DNA from: Bacteroidota bacterium
GTDB taxonomy: Bacteria > Bacteroidota > Bacteroidia > AKYH767-A > OLB10
Reading direction: 5' to 3'
Assembly: GCA_016717725.1 (NCBI GenBank)
Contig: JADKFA010000007.1
Coordinates: 62,001 to 126,000, forward strand
Length of the DNA stretch: 64,000 nucleotides
Positions within the stretch are counted from its first letter, which is position 1, and the number at the start of each line of letters is the position of its first letter. Under the pieces are notes generated by a model. The model made no database searches, was not told the origin of the DNA, and saw only the letters and a list, made by a program, of their open reading frames with translations. Below, piece after piece: positions 36,509 to 44,937 of this stretch. The position numbers and the translations under genes are program-made.

Positions 36509-37297
36509 CTAATTTATATGATACTCCTTGCGCAACATTCTCAGCAATTCAGCATTGATTTCAATATATCTTTGGAAATGTACTTGGCGAGTGGAACTTA
36601 CAACATTGGCTGTGTAAAACATTAAAGAAGATGTAATACTATTTTTATTTAATGTTTCAAGTGACCTTAAATGAAAAACGGTGGTGTCGCTATTTTTTTC
36701 AAATTCCTGGATGCCTTCGAAAATAGTCTTATTCCCTTTTTTTAGCATACTATCAAAATTGTAATCATAATGATCAATGACGATAGGATTGATGTACTGT
36801 AATCTAAAACTACTTTCCAATTCCTGTCGGTCGTAGATGTTTCTAATCGCTACGGTAACATCACCAATCAACCTTTGTAACTCTTCGTTTTTAAAATAGC
36901 GTAACGATCCCGAATTTTTTAACTGATCCAACATGACTGTTCGTGGTTCAAATTGATAAGGCGTTCGGAAGCTAATTCCGTACTCGAAATTAATTGCGAA
37001 TTCTCTTGGAACATGAGTCAAACTGCTATCTTGAAAATAGGCTATCATATATTTTAGAGCCTTTTCTTGCTTTTTCCTATTCTGTACTTTTAATGCAGCC
37101 GTTATGGAATCATTTAATAGTTCATGATAAAAGCTTTTTGATAGCTCTCCAGCTCTGTCTCTTTCTATTTTATGTTCCAACTGGTACTCTGCCAGAAAAC
37201 CGCAGAACACAGCAAGAAATAACATTAAAAATTCCCAGAAATAGGTCTTCCAGCTTTTTTTTCCATGATTTGAATGCGCATGATGATGTACTTCCAT
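36509..37297 (-). CDS. Membrane-anchored protein of unknown function
   Basis: 262 residues. It opens MEVHHHAHSNHGKKSWKTYFWEFLMLFLAVFCGFLAEYQLEH: a His-rich start, then one membrane helix (about 19-37). From memory, this MEVHHH...KKxWKxYFxEFLMLFLAVFxGFxAE start is shared by many Bacteroidota proteins of unknown function. The rest is helical and extracytoplasmic by topology, with LYHELxxDS-like SFYHELLNDSITAALKV and LDQLKNSGSLRYFKNEELQRLIGDV. No enzymatic motif. Upstream partner of the sorting-tail protein gene. Confidence 0.75.
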   Translation of the reverse strand: MEVHHHAHSNHGKKSWKTYFWEFLMLFLAVFCGFLAEYQLEHKIERDRAGELSKSFYHELLNDSITAALKVQNRKKQEKALKYMIAYFQDSSLTHVPREFAINFEYGISFRTPYQFEPRTVMLDQLKNSGSLRYFKNEELQRLIGDVTVAIRNIYDRQELESSFRLQYINPIVIDHYDYNFDSMLKKGNKTIFEGIQEFEKNSDTTVFHLRSLETLNKNSITSSLMFYTANVVSSTRQVHFQRYIEINAELLRMLRKEYHIN

Positions 37298-37383
37298 TTT
37301 TTATTTAAATTTAATTTGTGAAGTTAACTGTACACTGAAAGAAGTCGAAGGAATGCTTCAAGCTCCAAGCTTCAAGTTCCAAA

Positions 37384-37450
37384 AATCGAACATCGAGTAT
37401 CGAGTATCGAGCATCTAGCATCGAGCATCGAGCATAGCATCGAGCATCTC
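37384..37450. repeat. CATCGAG word array
   Basis: About nine units of CATCGAG/TATCGAG/CATCTAG, the same words as 8020-8092, preceded by AAGCTTC words (37355-37380). On the minus strand it starts directly at the TGA of the gene at 37449, which lies within the last unit. Confidence 0.8.
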
Positions 37451-37985
37451 ACTTCCCTGCTCGTTCTCCTACAAAATGATCTTTGTCTTCTTTGAATAAG
37501 ACATTAAATGTAGTTAAACTTCCGTAGATTCTCGTTAGGTATTGTTGCAGATTAATTTTTTCTTCTTCGTTTAAATTTTCACTTGCATTGATGCGTTGTT
37601 CCATCACTCGTAATCGATCGCGAAGCATGATGATTTTATTAAAGAAAGCGTCAATGGGAACTTCCTTGGGTTGTAGTCCCGCTTGGCCTGGAACTAAGAT
37701 TAATTTTCCACCTAGCCATTTGTTTCCTAGGGGAACGGTTTCTTGTAAATCGCTATGTTTTTTAATGATGTTGGTGAACACTCGCTCTACTTCTGAAAAG
37801 GAAATGAGATCCGTATCGGCTTCCACAGCATCTATTATTTCCAAGGCATTAAAACTTTTAGAGATTTCTAGTCTTCCATTTTCATTGAATACCACCGTGT
37901 AGGTCTTGGGTTTTACGTTTATAACGACTCCAATTCCAAATTCGGGGTGTCGAACCCTCGATCCAATTCCTAATTCTTCGTTCAT
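37449..37985 (-). CDS. Hypothetical protein with CarD/UvrD-tail-like start
   Basis: 178 residues from the ATG at 37985; the frame runs to 38048 but would then overlap the divergent gene and its promoter. The first 45 residues, LGIGSRVRHPEFGIGVVINVKPKTYTVVFNENGRLEI, resemble the short SH3-like module found at UvrD/PcrA C termini and in CarD-type RNA-polymerase-binding proteins. The rest is helical (LRDRLRVMEQRINASENLNEEEKINLQQYLTRIYGSLTTF). Cytoplasmic. A role at the transcription machinery would be inference. From memory, similar proteins are common in Bacteroidota. Confidence 0.75.
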   Translation of the reverse strand: MNEELGIGSRVRHPEFGIGVVINVKPKTYTVVFNENGRLEISKSFNALEIIDAVEADTDLISFSEVERVFTNIIKKHSDLQETVPLGNKWLGGKLILVPGQAGLQPKEVPIDAFFNKIIMLRDRLRVMEQRINASENLNEEEKINLQQYLTRIYGSLTTFNVLFKEDKDHFVGERAGK

Positions 37986-37994
37986 ACGTTTATC

Positions 37995-38022
37995 TTTGCT
38001 TGATTGCAAATGTATAATTTTG
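37995..38022. promoter_or_regulatory. Overlapping divergent promoters
   Basis: Plus strand: TTTG (37995-37998) and TAATTTTG (38015-38022), 16 bases apart, ending four bases before the ATG at 38027. Minus strand: TACATTTG (38007-38014), a perfect -7 match, 22 bases before the ATG at 37985. The two -7 boxes are adjacent, so the promoters should compete. Confidence 0.6.
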
Positions 38023-38026
38023 ATAA

Positions 38027-38644
38027 ATGATTCTGAAAATTCATCCAAAAAATCCTGAACCTCGCAAAATTGCAGAAGTGGCAGCTATTCTCGCCAAAGG
38101 TGGTGTAGCTATCGTTCCAACAGATACAATTTATGCTTTTGTTTGTGATTTGGCGCAGTATAAGGGCTTTGAAAAAATTTGTAGAATTAAAGGACTAAAA
38201 CCCGAAAAGGCGAATTTTTCCCTTTTGTGCAAGGATTTGAGTAATATCAGTAATTATACTAAGCCTTTTGATCGATCGATTTATAAATTATTGAATAAAG
38301 CACTACCTGGACCTTATACTTTTTTATTAGAAGCCAGTAGTGAAGTGCCTTCTCTCTTTCGTTCTAAGAAAAAGACAATTGGTTTACGTATTCCCGATCA
38401 TCCTATCATTATGGCTTTAATTGATGGATTAGGACGCCCATTGATTTCAACCTCATTGCACGATGTTGATGAGATTGTGGAGTATCCTAGCGACCCAGAA
38501 ATGATCGCTGAGCAATGGGAATCGATGGTCGATGTTGTTGTGGATGGAGATTTCGGACATATTGTAGCGAGTACGATCATTGATTGTACCAGTGGCGAAG
38601 CCGTGTTGTTGAGGGAAGGCGCTGGTAGTAGCGATATTTTATAA
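38027..38644 (+). CDS. YrdC/Sua5/YciO-family protein
   Basis: 205 residues with the YrdC fold markers: AILAKGGVAIVPTDTIYAFVCDL (about 23-45), KGLKPEKANFSLLCKDLSNIS, LPGPYTFLLEAS, and GLRIPDHPI followed by GRPLISTSLH. TsaC/Sua5 makes threonylcarbamoyl-AMP for tRNA t6A37. The length and IKGLKPEKA variant (instead of KxRP) are closer to the YciO branch, whose role is less certain. No Sua5 C-terminal domain. The probable transcription start is at or near the ATG, so the mRNA may be leaderless. proC follows 42 bp later. Confidence 0.85.
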   Translation: MILKIHPKNPEPRKIAEVAAILAKGGVAIVPTDTIYAFVCDLAQYKGFEKICRIKGLKPEKANFSLLCKDLSNISNYTKPFDRSIYKLLNKALPGPYTFLLEASSEVPSLFRSKKKTIGLRIPDHPIIMALIDGLGRPLISTSLHDVDEIVEYPSDPEMIAEQWESMVDVVVDGDFGHIVASTIIDCTSGEAVLLREGAGSSDIL

Positions 38645-38686
38645 AGTTCGTTGAACTTTTCTATTTATAAATCGTAAAAGTAAACT

Positions 38687-39486
38687 ATGAAAATTTTAAT
38701 TGTAGGCGGCGGAAATATGGGTTTGACCTATGCCAAAGCTTTTATTAATTCTCACGTTGTAACCCGAAGTCAATTGATGATTTTGGAAAAACGTTGAGTA
38801 AGACAGACGACCTAAAAAGTTTGAATATAGGAGAAATCTATAGTGATTCTACCTTCTGTATTTCAAATGCCGATTTGATCATCTTAGCTGTAAAGCCTCA
38901 AGATTTTCCGCAATTGATGGAGAGTATAGTGAAGGATGTTCGACCCAATCAAATATTTTTGAGTATCATGGCAGGTGTTAAAATAGATACGGTCTGTCAA
39001 GGATTAAATATTTCGAAAGTTATTCGCGCAATGCCCAATCTTCCTGCTCAAATAGGGCAGGGGATGACCGCATTTACGGCTACGGATGCCGTTAGTCGGC
39101 ACGAGCAAGCGATGGTGCAAAATTTATTGTCAACCACAGGGAAAACATTGTATGTAGAAAAGGAAGAAATGATTGATGCTGTTACTGCAGTTTCAGGTTC
39201 AGGTCCCGCTTATGTATACTATTTTATGGATGCGATGGTGAAAGCGGCGATGCAGATGGGTTTTCCAAAATCAGAAGCCGAATTATTGGTGATGCAAACT
39301 TTTTCTGGAGCCATTTCGCTCTATCAGCAGTCGGAATTAAGTTGTGATGAATGGATTCAAAGCGTTGCATCAAAAGGAGGAACTACGGAAGCGGCGATTG
39401 CTTCTTTTTCTCAAAATAAAGTAAGTGATTTGATTGGTGATGGACTTCATAAAGCACTCGATCGCGCAGTGGAGTTAGGAAAATAA
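38687..39486 (+). CDS. proC: Pyrroline-5-carboxylate reductase, one frameshift
   Basis: ProC reduces pyrroline-5-carboxylate to proline. The ATG at 38687 opens MKILIVGGGNMGLTYAKAFI, the dinucleotide-binding start, then meets a TGA at 38795-38797. One added A in the A5 run at 38787-38791 gives LEKTLSKTDDLKSLNIG and continues in the long frame. That frame has LAVKPQDF, RAMPNLPAQIGQGMTAF, the signature VTAVSGSGPAYVYYFMDAM and the end motif SKGGTTEAAIASF. Joined length is about 267 residues, as usual. The gene is probably whole in the real genome and may be co-transcribed with the YrdC-like gene. Confidence 0.92.
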
Positions 39487-40006
39487 TGAATCGGCGAGAA
39501 AAAAATATTTGAATTATCTCATGCAAGAATTACATATTTCATTTTAATGATTTTTACATGATTCAGATTTTTTTAACCTGCCTGCAGCAGGCAGGCACTA
39601 GAGAAAAAGAAGGGCGCTAGAGTGCACTATAGAAATAAGCGAGAGGACTAAATGTTTTCTCAAACTTTGCGACTCTGCGCCTTTGCGAGCAATTTTCCTT
39701 CGTTTTAAAGCTAAGACACGAATGAAAACAGATTATAGTCAAATTAAAGTTCAAGCCTCTCCCCAACCCCTCTCCAGAGGCGAGGGGCTCTAGTAAATTA
39801 AAATTTATTAAGTTTCAAGTAGTGACTTTTGCCTTGTGATCTTTAGTGCTTCAAGTGAATGCATGCTGCAGTAAGGATCAAAAAAATTACTTATAAAACG
39901 TTGAATAATTTTTACCTAAAATTCCCCTTGAAGCTTGTAGCCTGAAGCTAGCAGCCCAACCATTATCCGAAGCGAAATTATTTATTCTTGAAAACTTTCT
40001 AACTAA
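39487..40006. other. 520-bp gene-free region with several dispersed repeats
   Basis: No coding frame. It contains the palindromic hairpin cctgcctgcagcaggcagg (39577-39595), a short form of the 16025-16084 repeat in inverted orientation; a CCTCTCCCCAACCCCTCTCC...GAGGGG repeat (39753-39790) related to 5270-5332; and AAGCTTG/AAGCTAG words (39930-39955). It lies between convergent genes. Confidence 0.65.
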
Positions 40007-41518
40007 TTAACCTTTCACCGCCCTAAATGCATCTGCAAAAAAGGAAATAATGTCACCTGAAGTCATACTGTTTGGATGCGTTTTTTGAGCGCAATAATCT
40101 CCTGCTAAACCATGTAAATATGCGCCACATAAAGCGGCTTTGAGAGGAGATAATCCTTGAGCCAATAATCCAGTAATTAAACCAGTAAGCACATCTCCCG
40201 ACCCACCTTTTGCCATTCCATGATTTCCTGTTGGATTAAAAAACAGTTGACCATCCGGACAAGCTAACGCAGAATATTTTCCTTTTAACAAAATATAGCA
40301 ATTGTATTTTTTAGCGATCTCTATTTGTTTCTTGGTTCGCTCAAACGGATCCGCAATTTTTCCAGCAAGGCGATTGAATTCTCCTAGGTGTGGAGTGAGT
40401 ATGCATTCTGCAGGAAGAAAGTTGAGCCACGTAGGATTATCCGATAAATGATTGAGCGCATCTGCATCCAATACCATCGCCGATTTATAATCTTGAATCA
40501 ATCGCTTTACTACATTTCCAGTTTGATGGTCCATTCCTATACCAGGTCCTAGACCAATTGCGCTATAGCCTTCAGGCTTGACGATATCCGTTAAGAAGTG
40601 AGAATGTTCATCGGCATTACACATTGCTTCAGGAGCCGCTACTTGTATGGGTAAAACGCAATCTTTGGGTGTTCGCACTGTCACCAATCCAACACCACTA
40701 CGCAAACAACTTTGTGTAGCTAGTAATGCAGCACCTGATTTCCCAGTACTTCCTACTAACAGTAAGGCATGTCCGAAAGTTCCTTTGTGTCCAAAGGATG
40801 GTCGGCTACCAAGCATTGAATTAATAATAGCATCCGTGGGTAATTGAGCGACTGCAGCAGTATCCTTTTCAAATTTTTTGTCTAAATGAATATCTAATAT
40901 TTCAATGTTCCCCGTGAGATGGGCATATTCAGGGTAGAAAAATGCTTGTTTCGCATAGGAGAATGTTAAAGTATGACGCGCTGCAATCACATTTTTTAAC
41001 TCTACGGTTGCCTTGTCACAGAAGAGTCCACTCGGAACATCAATGGAAATAATTTTGCAAGGTGAAGAATTTATTTCTTGAATAATTTCAGCCACAGGAG
41101 ATTCGATGGGTCGGTTTAATCCAATACCAAATAGGGCGTCAATAATTATTGTGGAATCCTTAAATTCTGGTACTTGCTTGTTGTTGGAAATGGATATGGT
41201 AGAACTTCCGTTGATGGATTTCCATGCTTTCAAGTTCTCCGTAAAGCAATTTGTTTCTTTACCTGTTTCTTCGACAAGGTAAACATCAATATTTTTCCCT
41301 CTACTAAAAAGTTGTCTCGCTATGGCTAACCCATCTCCTCCATTGTTTCCTTTGCCACAAAAAATGGCGAAAGAAAATCCAGGAGCATAATTTTCGAGTA
41401 TCCATGAGGTGCAGCATTCAGCAGCATGTTCCATCAATTGGAGTTCAGAAATATTTTTATGACGAAGGGTTGCTTCATCGGCTTGTTTAATTTGTTGGGA
41501 AGAAAATACTTTTATCAC
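40007..41518 (-). CDS. nnr: Bifunctional NAD(P)HX epimerase/dehydratase
   Basis: 503 residues in two domains. The N-terminal YjeF-type epimerase (about 1-215) has the phosphate-loop FCGKGNNGGDGLAIARQL and IDALFGIGLNRPI. The C-terminal ADP-dependent (S)-NAD(P)H-hydrate dehydratase (about 225-503) has KGTFGHALLLVGSTGKSGAALLA, GLGPGIG, DADALNHL, LTPHLGEFNRL and NHGMAKGGSGDVLTGLI. It repairs hydrated NAD(P)H. The start is a GTG that overlaps the upstream stop (GTGA). It is the last gene of a run with the MBL nuclease and coaE. Confidence 0.95.
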   Translation of the reverse strand: MIKVFSSQQIKQADEATLRHKNISELQLMEHAAECCTSWILENYAPGFSFAIFCGKGNNGGDGLAIARQLFSRGKNIDVYLVEETGKETNCFTENLKAWKSINGSSTISISNNKQVPEFKDSTIIIDALFGIGLNRPIESPVAEIIQEINSSPCKIISIDVPSGLFCDKATVELKNVIAARHTLTFSYAKQAFFYPEYAHLTGNIEILDIHLDKKFEKDTAAVAQLPTDAIINSMLGSRPSFGHKGTFGHALLLVGSTGKSGAALLATQSCLRSGVGLVTVRTPKDCVLPIQVAAPEAMCNADEHSHFLTDIVKPEGYSAIGLGPGIGMDHQTGNVVKRLIQDYKSAMVLDADALNHLSDNPTWLNFLPAECILTPHLGEFNRLAGKIADPFERTKKQIEIAKKYNCYILLKGKYSALACPDGQLFFNPTGNHGMAKGGSGDVLTGLITGLLAQGLSPLKAALCGAYLHGLAGDYCAQKTHPNSMTSGDIISFFADAFRAVKG

Positions 41519-42459
41519 TCTGATAATGTATAAACCTGTACATTCTTTAATTCCGATGTCGTTTTTAAATCTTCTCCTATGCCGTGAATAGTATAAACTA
41601 TTTTAGCTTCACTTTCTAAAATTGTTTTAATGAGTGAAGGCCAATCGGCATGATCACTCACATAAAATGGAAAGTCGAATCGCACATGTTTCTCGTCCCA
41701 ACCCGTTGCAAATGCTCTTAAAAAATGTGTTCCAGGACGAAAATTTAGTAATACAGGAGGAGGAACTAAATAAATAATTCCTTTTTCATTTTTAAATTGC
41801 TCCCGTTTGTAAGGTTCCCATTTTCCTAAATCAAAACCCATACTCTCATAAATTTTATGATAGGCTAGCATCTTCGGGTGAATCATCACTCGTAAATGAG
41901 GATGAATGTCGTTGATGAGTCGTGTGAGTCGCTGAGATTTTCCTAAGTTATAGGCTCCTATCATTAGGTTAACGTCTTTGTATTCTGATAATGAGGCAAC
42001 ACTTTCTTCAGCAGGAGGATGAACTTTATTTTCTTTTCCGAAAGTTACTTCCGTAATTAACACATCGCATTTTACTATTTCAAAAGGCTCACAGCTTTTA
42101 TCTAATTCACGTTTATAATCTCCTGTGTAAACATGCGTGATGTCATCTTTTACCCATTTAATTTGTGAGGAGCCGAGCATATGTCCAGCACCATGTAGAC
42201 TAAAAGGAATATTCTGGATCAAAAACGTTTCTCCAAATGAAACGATGTGAATAGTTTTAGCGGCGTATTTAAAACGTGACTTTATTAATGCAGCAGTCCC
42301 TTCACTGCAATAAACGGTTTCATGACCTTCCACCGCATGGTCGCCGTGTGCATGACTAATGATAGCACAGGCAACTGGTTCTTTTGGGTCTATAAAAATA
42401 TTGGTTTCAGGAATTCGAAAACCTTTGGTTGAAGTATCAAGCGGAGGTGTTGTGTTCAC
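41515..42459 (-). CDS. MBL-fold nuclease-like protein (ligase-associated exonuclease type)
   Basis: 314 residues with the metallo-beta-lactamase metal motif SHAHGDHA (His36, His38, Asp40, His41), then GAGHMLGSSQIKW and VYTGDYKRE, which place it in the beta-CASP-related group annotated as DNA-ligase-associated exonuclease (Exo). Near the C terminus FYVSDHADW supplies another metal ligand. In many genomes such genes lie beside an ATP-dependent ligase and a Lhr-type helicase; neither is in this window. It starts with GTG, overlaps coaE by 23 bp, and overlaps the NAD(P)HX repair gene by 4 bp. Confidence 0.8.
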   Translation of the reverse strand: MNTTPPLDTSTKGFRIPETNIFIDPKEPVACAIISHAHGDHAVEGHETVYCSEGTAALIKSRFKYAAKTIHIVSFGETFLIQNIPFSLHGAGHMLGSSQIKWVKDDITHVYTGDYKRELDKSCEPFEIVKCDVLITEVTFGKENKVHPPAEESVASLSEYKDVNLMIGAYNLGKSQRLTRLINDIHPHLRVMIHPKMLAYHKIYESMGFDLGKWEPYKREQFKNEKGIIYLVPPPVLLNFRPGTHFLRAFATGWDEKHVRFDFPFYVSDHADWPSLIKTILESEAKIVYTIHGIGEDLKTTSELKNVQVYTLSE

Positions 42460-43045
42460 TTTGCGATATTAAAAGTTCATGCAGATGCAATATCTGAGGA
42501 ATCAGGAATTCTTTTTCATTGTTTTGGATGATAAAGCTAGCAAATTTTCTCTTCTTTTCCATAGACCACTGTCTGGAAATGATGGACTGAACTTCTGATT
42601 CGCTACGTTTGTCTCTCTGTATCACACGTTTAATTCGCAAATTGTCAGGAGCATCTACCAAAATAATAACATTCAAATCTTTGTAAGTACCCGATTCTAG
42701 TAAGATTGCAGCTTCGCGAATGGAGTAGGGCGCTTTCGGAATATTCAAAAGCCAGCTTTCATAATCCAGCAAAACGAAGGGGTGTACTAGTTGATTGAGT
42801 TGGATTAACTCTTCTTCTTTATTAAAAACTATTTGAGCTAAATAATTGCGATCTAAGGTACCATCTACACTAAAAGTAGCAGGTCCAAAATGATCAATTA
42901 GTTGGTTTTTTAATGCTGCATTTTCTGCCATCATCCATTTTGCACTTCTATCAGCATCAAAAACAGAAATGCCTAAAGCCTGAAAAATTTTGCAAACTGT
43001 TGTCTTGCCTGAGCCAATTCCTCCTGTAATTCCAACGCGCAGCAT
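42437..43045 (-). CDS. coaE: Dephospho-CoA kinase
   Basis: Phosphorylates dephospho-CoA in the last step of coenzyme A synthesis. 202 residues, as usual. The P-loop GGIGSGKT is at residues 8-15, followed by ALGISVFDADRSAKWMM, the LVHPFVLLDYESWL region and AAILLESGTYKDLNVIILVDAPDNLRIKRVIQRDKRSESEVQSIISRQ with the lid arginines. It lies one base after the YbbR-like gene and overlaps the MBL gene, so it is in the same operon as yajC and nusB, an arrangement I remember from other Bacteroidota. Confidence 0.95.
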   Translation of the reverse strand: MLRVGITGGIGSGKTTVCKIFQALGISVFDADRSAKWMMAENAALKNQLIDHFGPATFSVDGTLDRNYLAQIVFNKEEELIQLNQLVHPFVLLDYESWLLNIPKAPYSIREAAILLESGTYKDLNVIILVDAPDNLRIKRVIQRDKRSESEVQSIISRQWSMEKKRKFASFIIQNNEKEFLIPQILHLHELLISQSEHNTSA

Positions 43046-43046
43046 G

Positions 43047-43979
43047 TTAATTGAATGATTTAATAAGTTTATTTACTTGTTGTGGTTCAACCATCACTCT
43101 ACTCGCCCAATAGGGAGCATGTTCAACATGAATAAAAGCTTTATCATCACTTCCTGCATCCATCATTTGAACTACTCTGAATTGCTTAAAGTGTGTTTGG
43201 TTGTATTTACTCATCGGAACCATGCATGTCACCTGAACGGAAGATGGAATGAATAATTCTCCATATTTCGTTTGAATAGGTACGTCTAATTCTATTTCTG
43301 TTCCTTCTTCAACTGGTACCATCAACCAAACTTCATTTTGTAATAAACGATAAGATTCAAAAGGTTTTTTTAATGTGACTTTCTTAAAAACGGAATGAGA
43401 AACATTTTTTATTGTTATTGTTTCGGTGTAGATATCGGTTACCATTGATGGGATTTTATTATTGGAATATACCCATACACTATCGGGGTAATAGACGGAA
43501 GGACCTGATTGAATAAAGGGCGTTTGAAAACTCATTCTGAAATTCCCTTTTACTGCCAATTTTTTAGAATAAAATTCTACTCCTGAAAAAATAAGTTGTG
43601 CTGGCTTTATTTCTGAAATGGATATCTCCTTAGAAAAATCATACAATAACATTGAAATGGCGTCTTTAGACGAAATGACAGTATCCTTGGTTCTTGAATT
43701 AAGATAAGGAGTATGAATGGAAAATTTTCGTGCAGCAGTATGAAAACTCCATAATGAAAATCCCCTTCCTTTTACTTCGACTTGAATGGAAGGAGGAAGG
43801 GGATGAGTACTATTCTTTGAGATTTCTTTGTCGTAAACAATCGGTATAATCACCGTTGTGCTATGAACATTATTCAGCGCATTGATCACCCAAATAAAAG
43901 CAGCCAACAAAACACAAAGTGTAAAACTTAGACCTTGTCGGTTGGTATTGGAAATGATTTTTTGAGCTAGTTTTCTCAT
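43047..43979 (-). CDS. YbbR/CdaR-like membrane protein
   Basis: 310 residues. One N-terminal membrane helix (GLSFTLCVLLAAFIWVINAL, about 15-34) is followed by extracytoplasmic YbbR-like beta repeats (TTVIIPIVYDKEIS..., PPSIQVEVKGRGFSL, AKL...VKGNFRMSF, PDSVWVYSNNKIPSMVTDIYTETITIKNVS). In Firmicutes YbbR (CdaR) controls the diadenylate cyclase CdaA. No cyclase gene is in this window, so the link here is unproven. It sits between yajC (108 bp upstream) and coaE (1 bp downstream). Confidence 0.8.
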   Translation of the reverse strand: MRKLAQKIISNTNRQGLSFTLCVLLAAFIWVINALNNVHSTTVIIPIVYDKEISKNSTHPLPPSIQVEVKGRGFSLWSFHTAARKFSIHTPYLNSRTKDTVISSKDAISMLLYDFSKEISISEIKPAQLIFSGVEFYSKKLAVKGNFRMSFQTPFIQSGPSVYYPDSVWVYSNNKIPSMVTDIYTETITIKNVSHSVFKKVTLKKPFESYRLLQNEVWLMVPVEEGTEIELDVPIQTKYGELFIPSSVQVTCMVPMSKYNQTHFKQFRVVQMMDAGSDDKAFIHVEHAPYWASRVMVEPQQVNKLIKSFN

Positions 43980-44087
43980 GCTCTTTCAGTGGGTACTAAA
44001 TTGCTGCGTAGGTTTCGTCCGAAGGAGTCCTGCTTACTGTTTCAATTATTATTGATGAAGTACTGAAAGTGATCATAAAGTAAAGAA

Positions 44088-44414
44088 TTACTTCTTTACT
44101 TCAGCAGTGGGGGCATATTGCTTGGTCACCTCAGCAGAGATCGCCGACTTTTCAATCTTTACTTTTACATCATCAGCTATTTCAAGAATAAAAGTCTTTT
44201 CTTGTACTTCAATAATCTTTCCATGAACTCCACCGATGGTAACTACTTTATCACCTTTTTTGATACTTTCTTTAAATTGCTTTTCCAATTTCGTTTTTTT
44301 CATCTGAGGACGAATCATGAAAAAATAAAATACAACGATGATCATTAAGATCATCATCATTTGTTGCATAGCACCGCCACCGGCCGCTTGAAGTAGAATG
44401 GATAAGGTATTCAT
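44088..44414 (-). CDS. yajC: Preprotein translocase subunit YajC
   Basis: 108 residues. A short lumenal start (LLQAAGGGAMQQ) leads into a single membrane helix (MMMILMIIVVFYFFMI, about 19-35), RPQMKKTKLEKQFKESIKKGDKVVTIGGVHGKIIEV and EIADDVKVKIEKSAISAEV, all typical of YajC. The protein associates with SecDF at the Sec translocon. It lies 44 bp after the DUF1573 gene. Confidence 0.95.
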   Translation of the reverse strand: MNTLSILLQAAGGGAMQQMMMILMIIVVFYFFMIRPQMKKTKLEKQFKESIKKGDKVVTIGGVHGKIIEVQEKTFILEIADDVKVKIEKSAISAEVTKQYAPTAEVKK

Positions 44415-44458
44415 AAATTAGAATTATTTTTTTTGTGTTGATTTTATTAAATGGATTA

Positions 44459-44931
44459 TTATTTTTCCTTCACGGCTAATACTTCTCCGCTGATGGTTAA
44501 AATTTTAGTAGTGGGTACTGTGTTTGCCAAAATGGTAATGTCTTTTACTACTTGCCCGGCAATGCCCTTGCTTCTGAAGGTTACTTTTATTTCACCTTCA
44601 TCACCTGGATGAACTGGATTTTGCGTGTATTCGGGTTGAGTACATCCGCAGGAACCTTTAACTTGAGAAATAACCAAATCAGCATCACCTTCGTTTCTGA
44701 ATTTGAATACATGAACGATTTCTTCTCCTGAATTAATAGTGCCAAAATCGAAATTGTTTTCTTCAAAAGAAAACTTGGCTGCTTTCGATTTAACTTCGTT
44801 GCCAGAAGCAGTAGCATCAATATTGACGATGTCAGGATCAACTTGCTCTAATTTTTCTTTAGAATTATTTTCTCCGCATGAAGTGATTAGAATGCTTATT
44901 GCGAAAACAAAAAATAAATGATTTTTTTCAT
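44459..44931 (-). CDS. DUF1573 lipoprotein, one frameshift at the start
   Basis: About 157 residues when joined. The ATG at 44931 is followed by an A7 run (44922-44928); one more A puts it in frame with LFFVFAISILITSCGENN, a lipoprotein signal with lipobox ITSC. The mature part has KFSFEENNFDFGTINSGEEIVHVFKFRNEGDADLVISQVKGSCGCTQPEYTQNPVHPGDEGEIKVTF, the DUF1573 domain (ASPM/Hydin-like beta-sandwich) with its SCGCT motif. Located between nusB and yajC, its usual place in this phylum as I remember it. Function unknown, envelope location likely. Confidence 0.85.
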
Positions 44932-44937
44932 GTTTTT

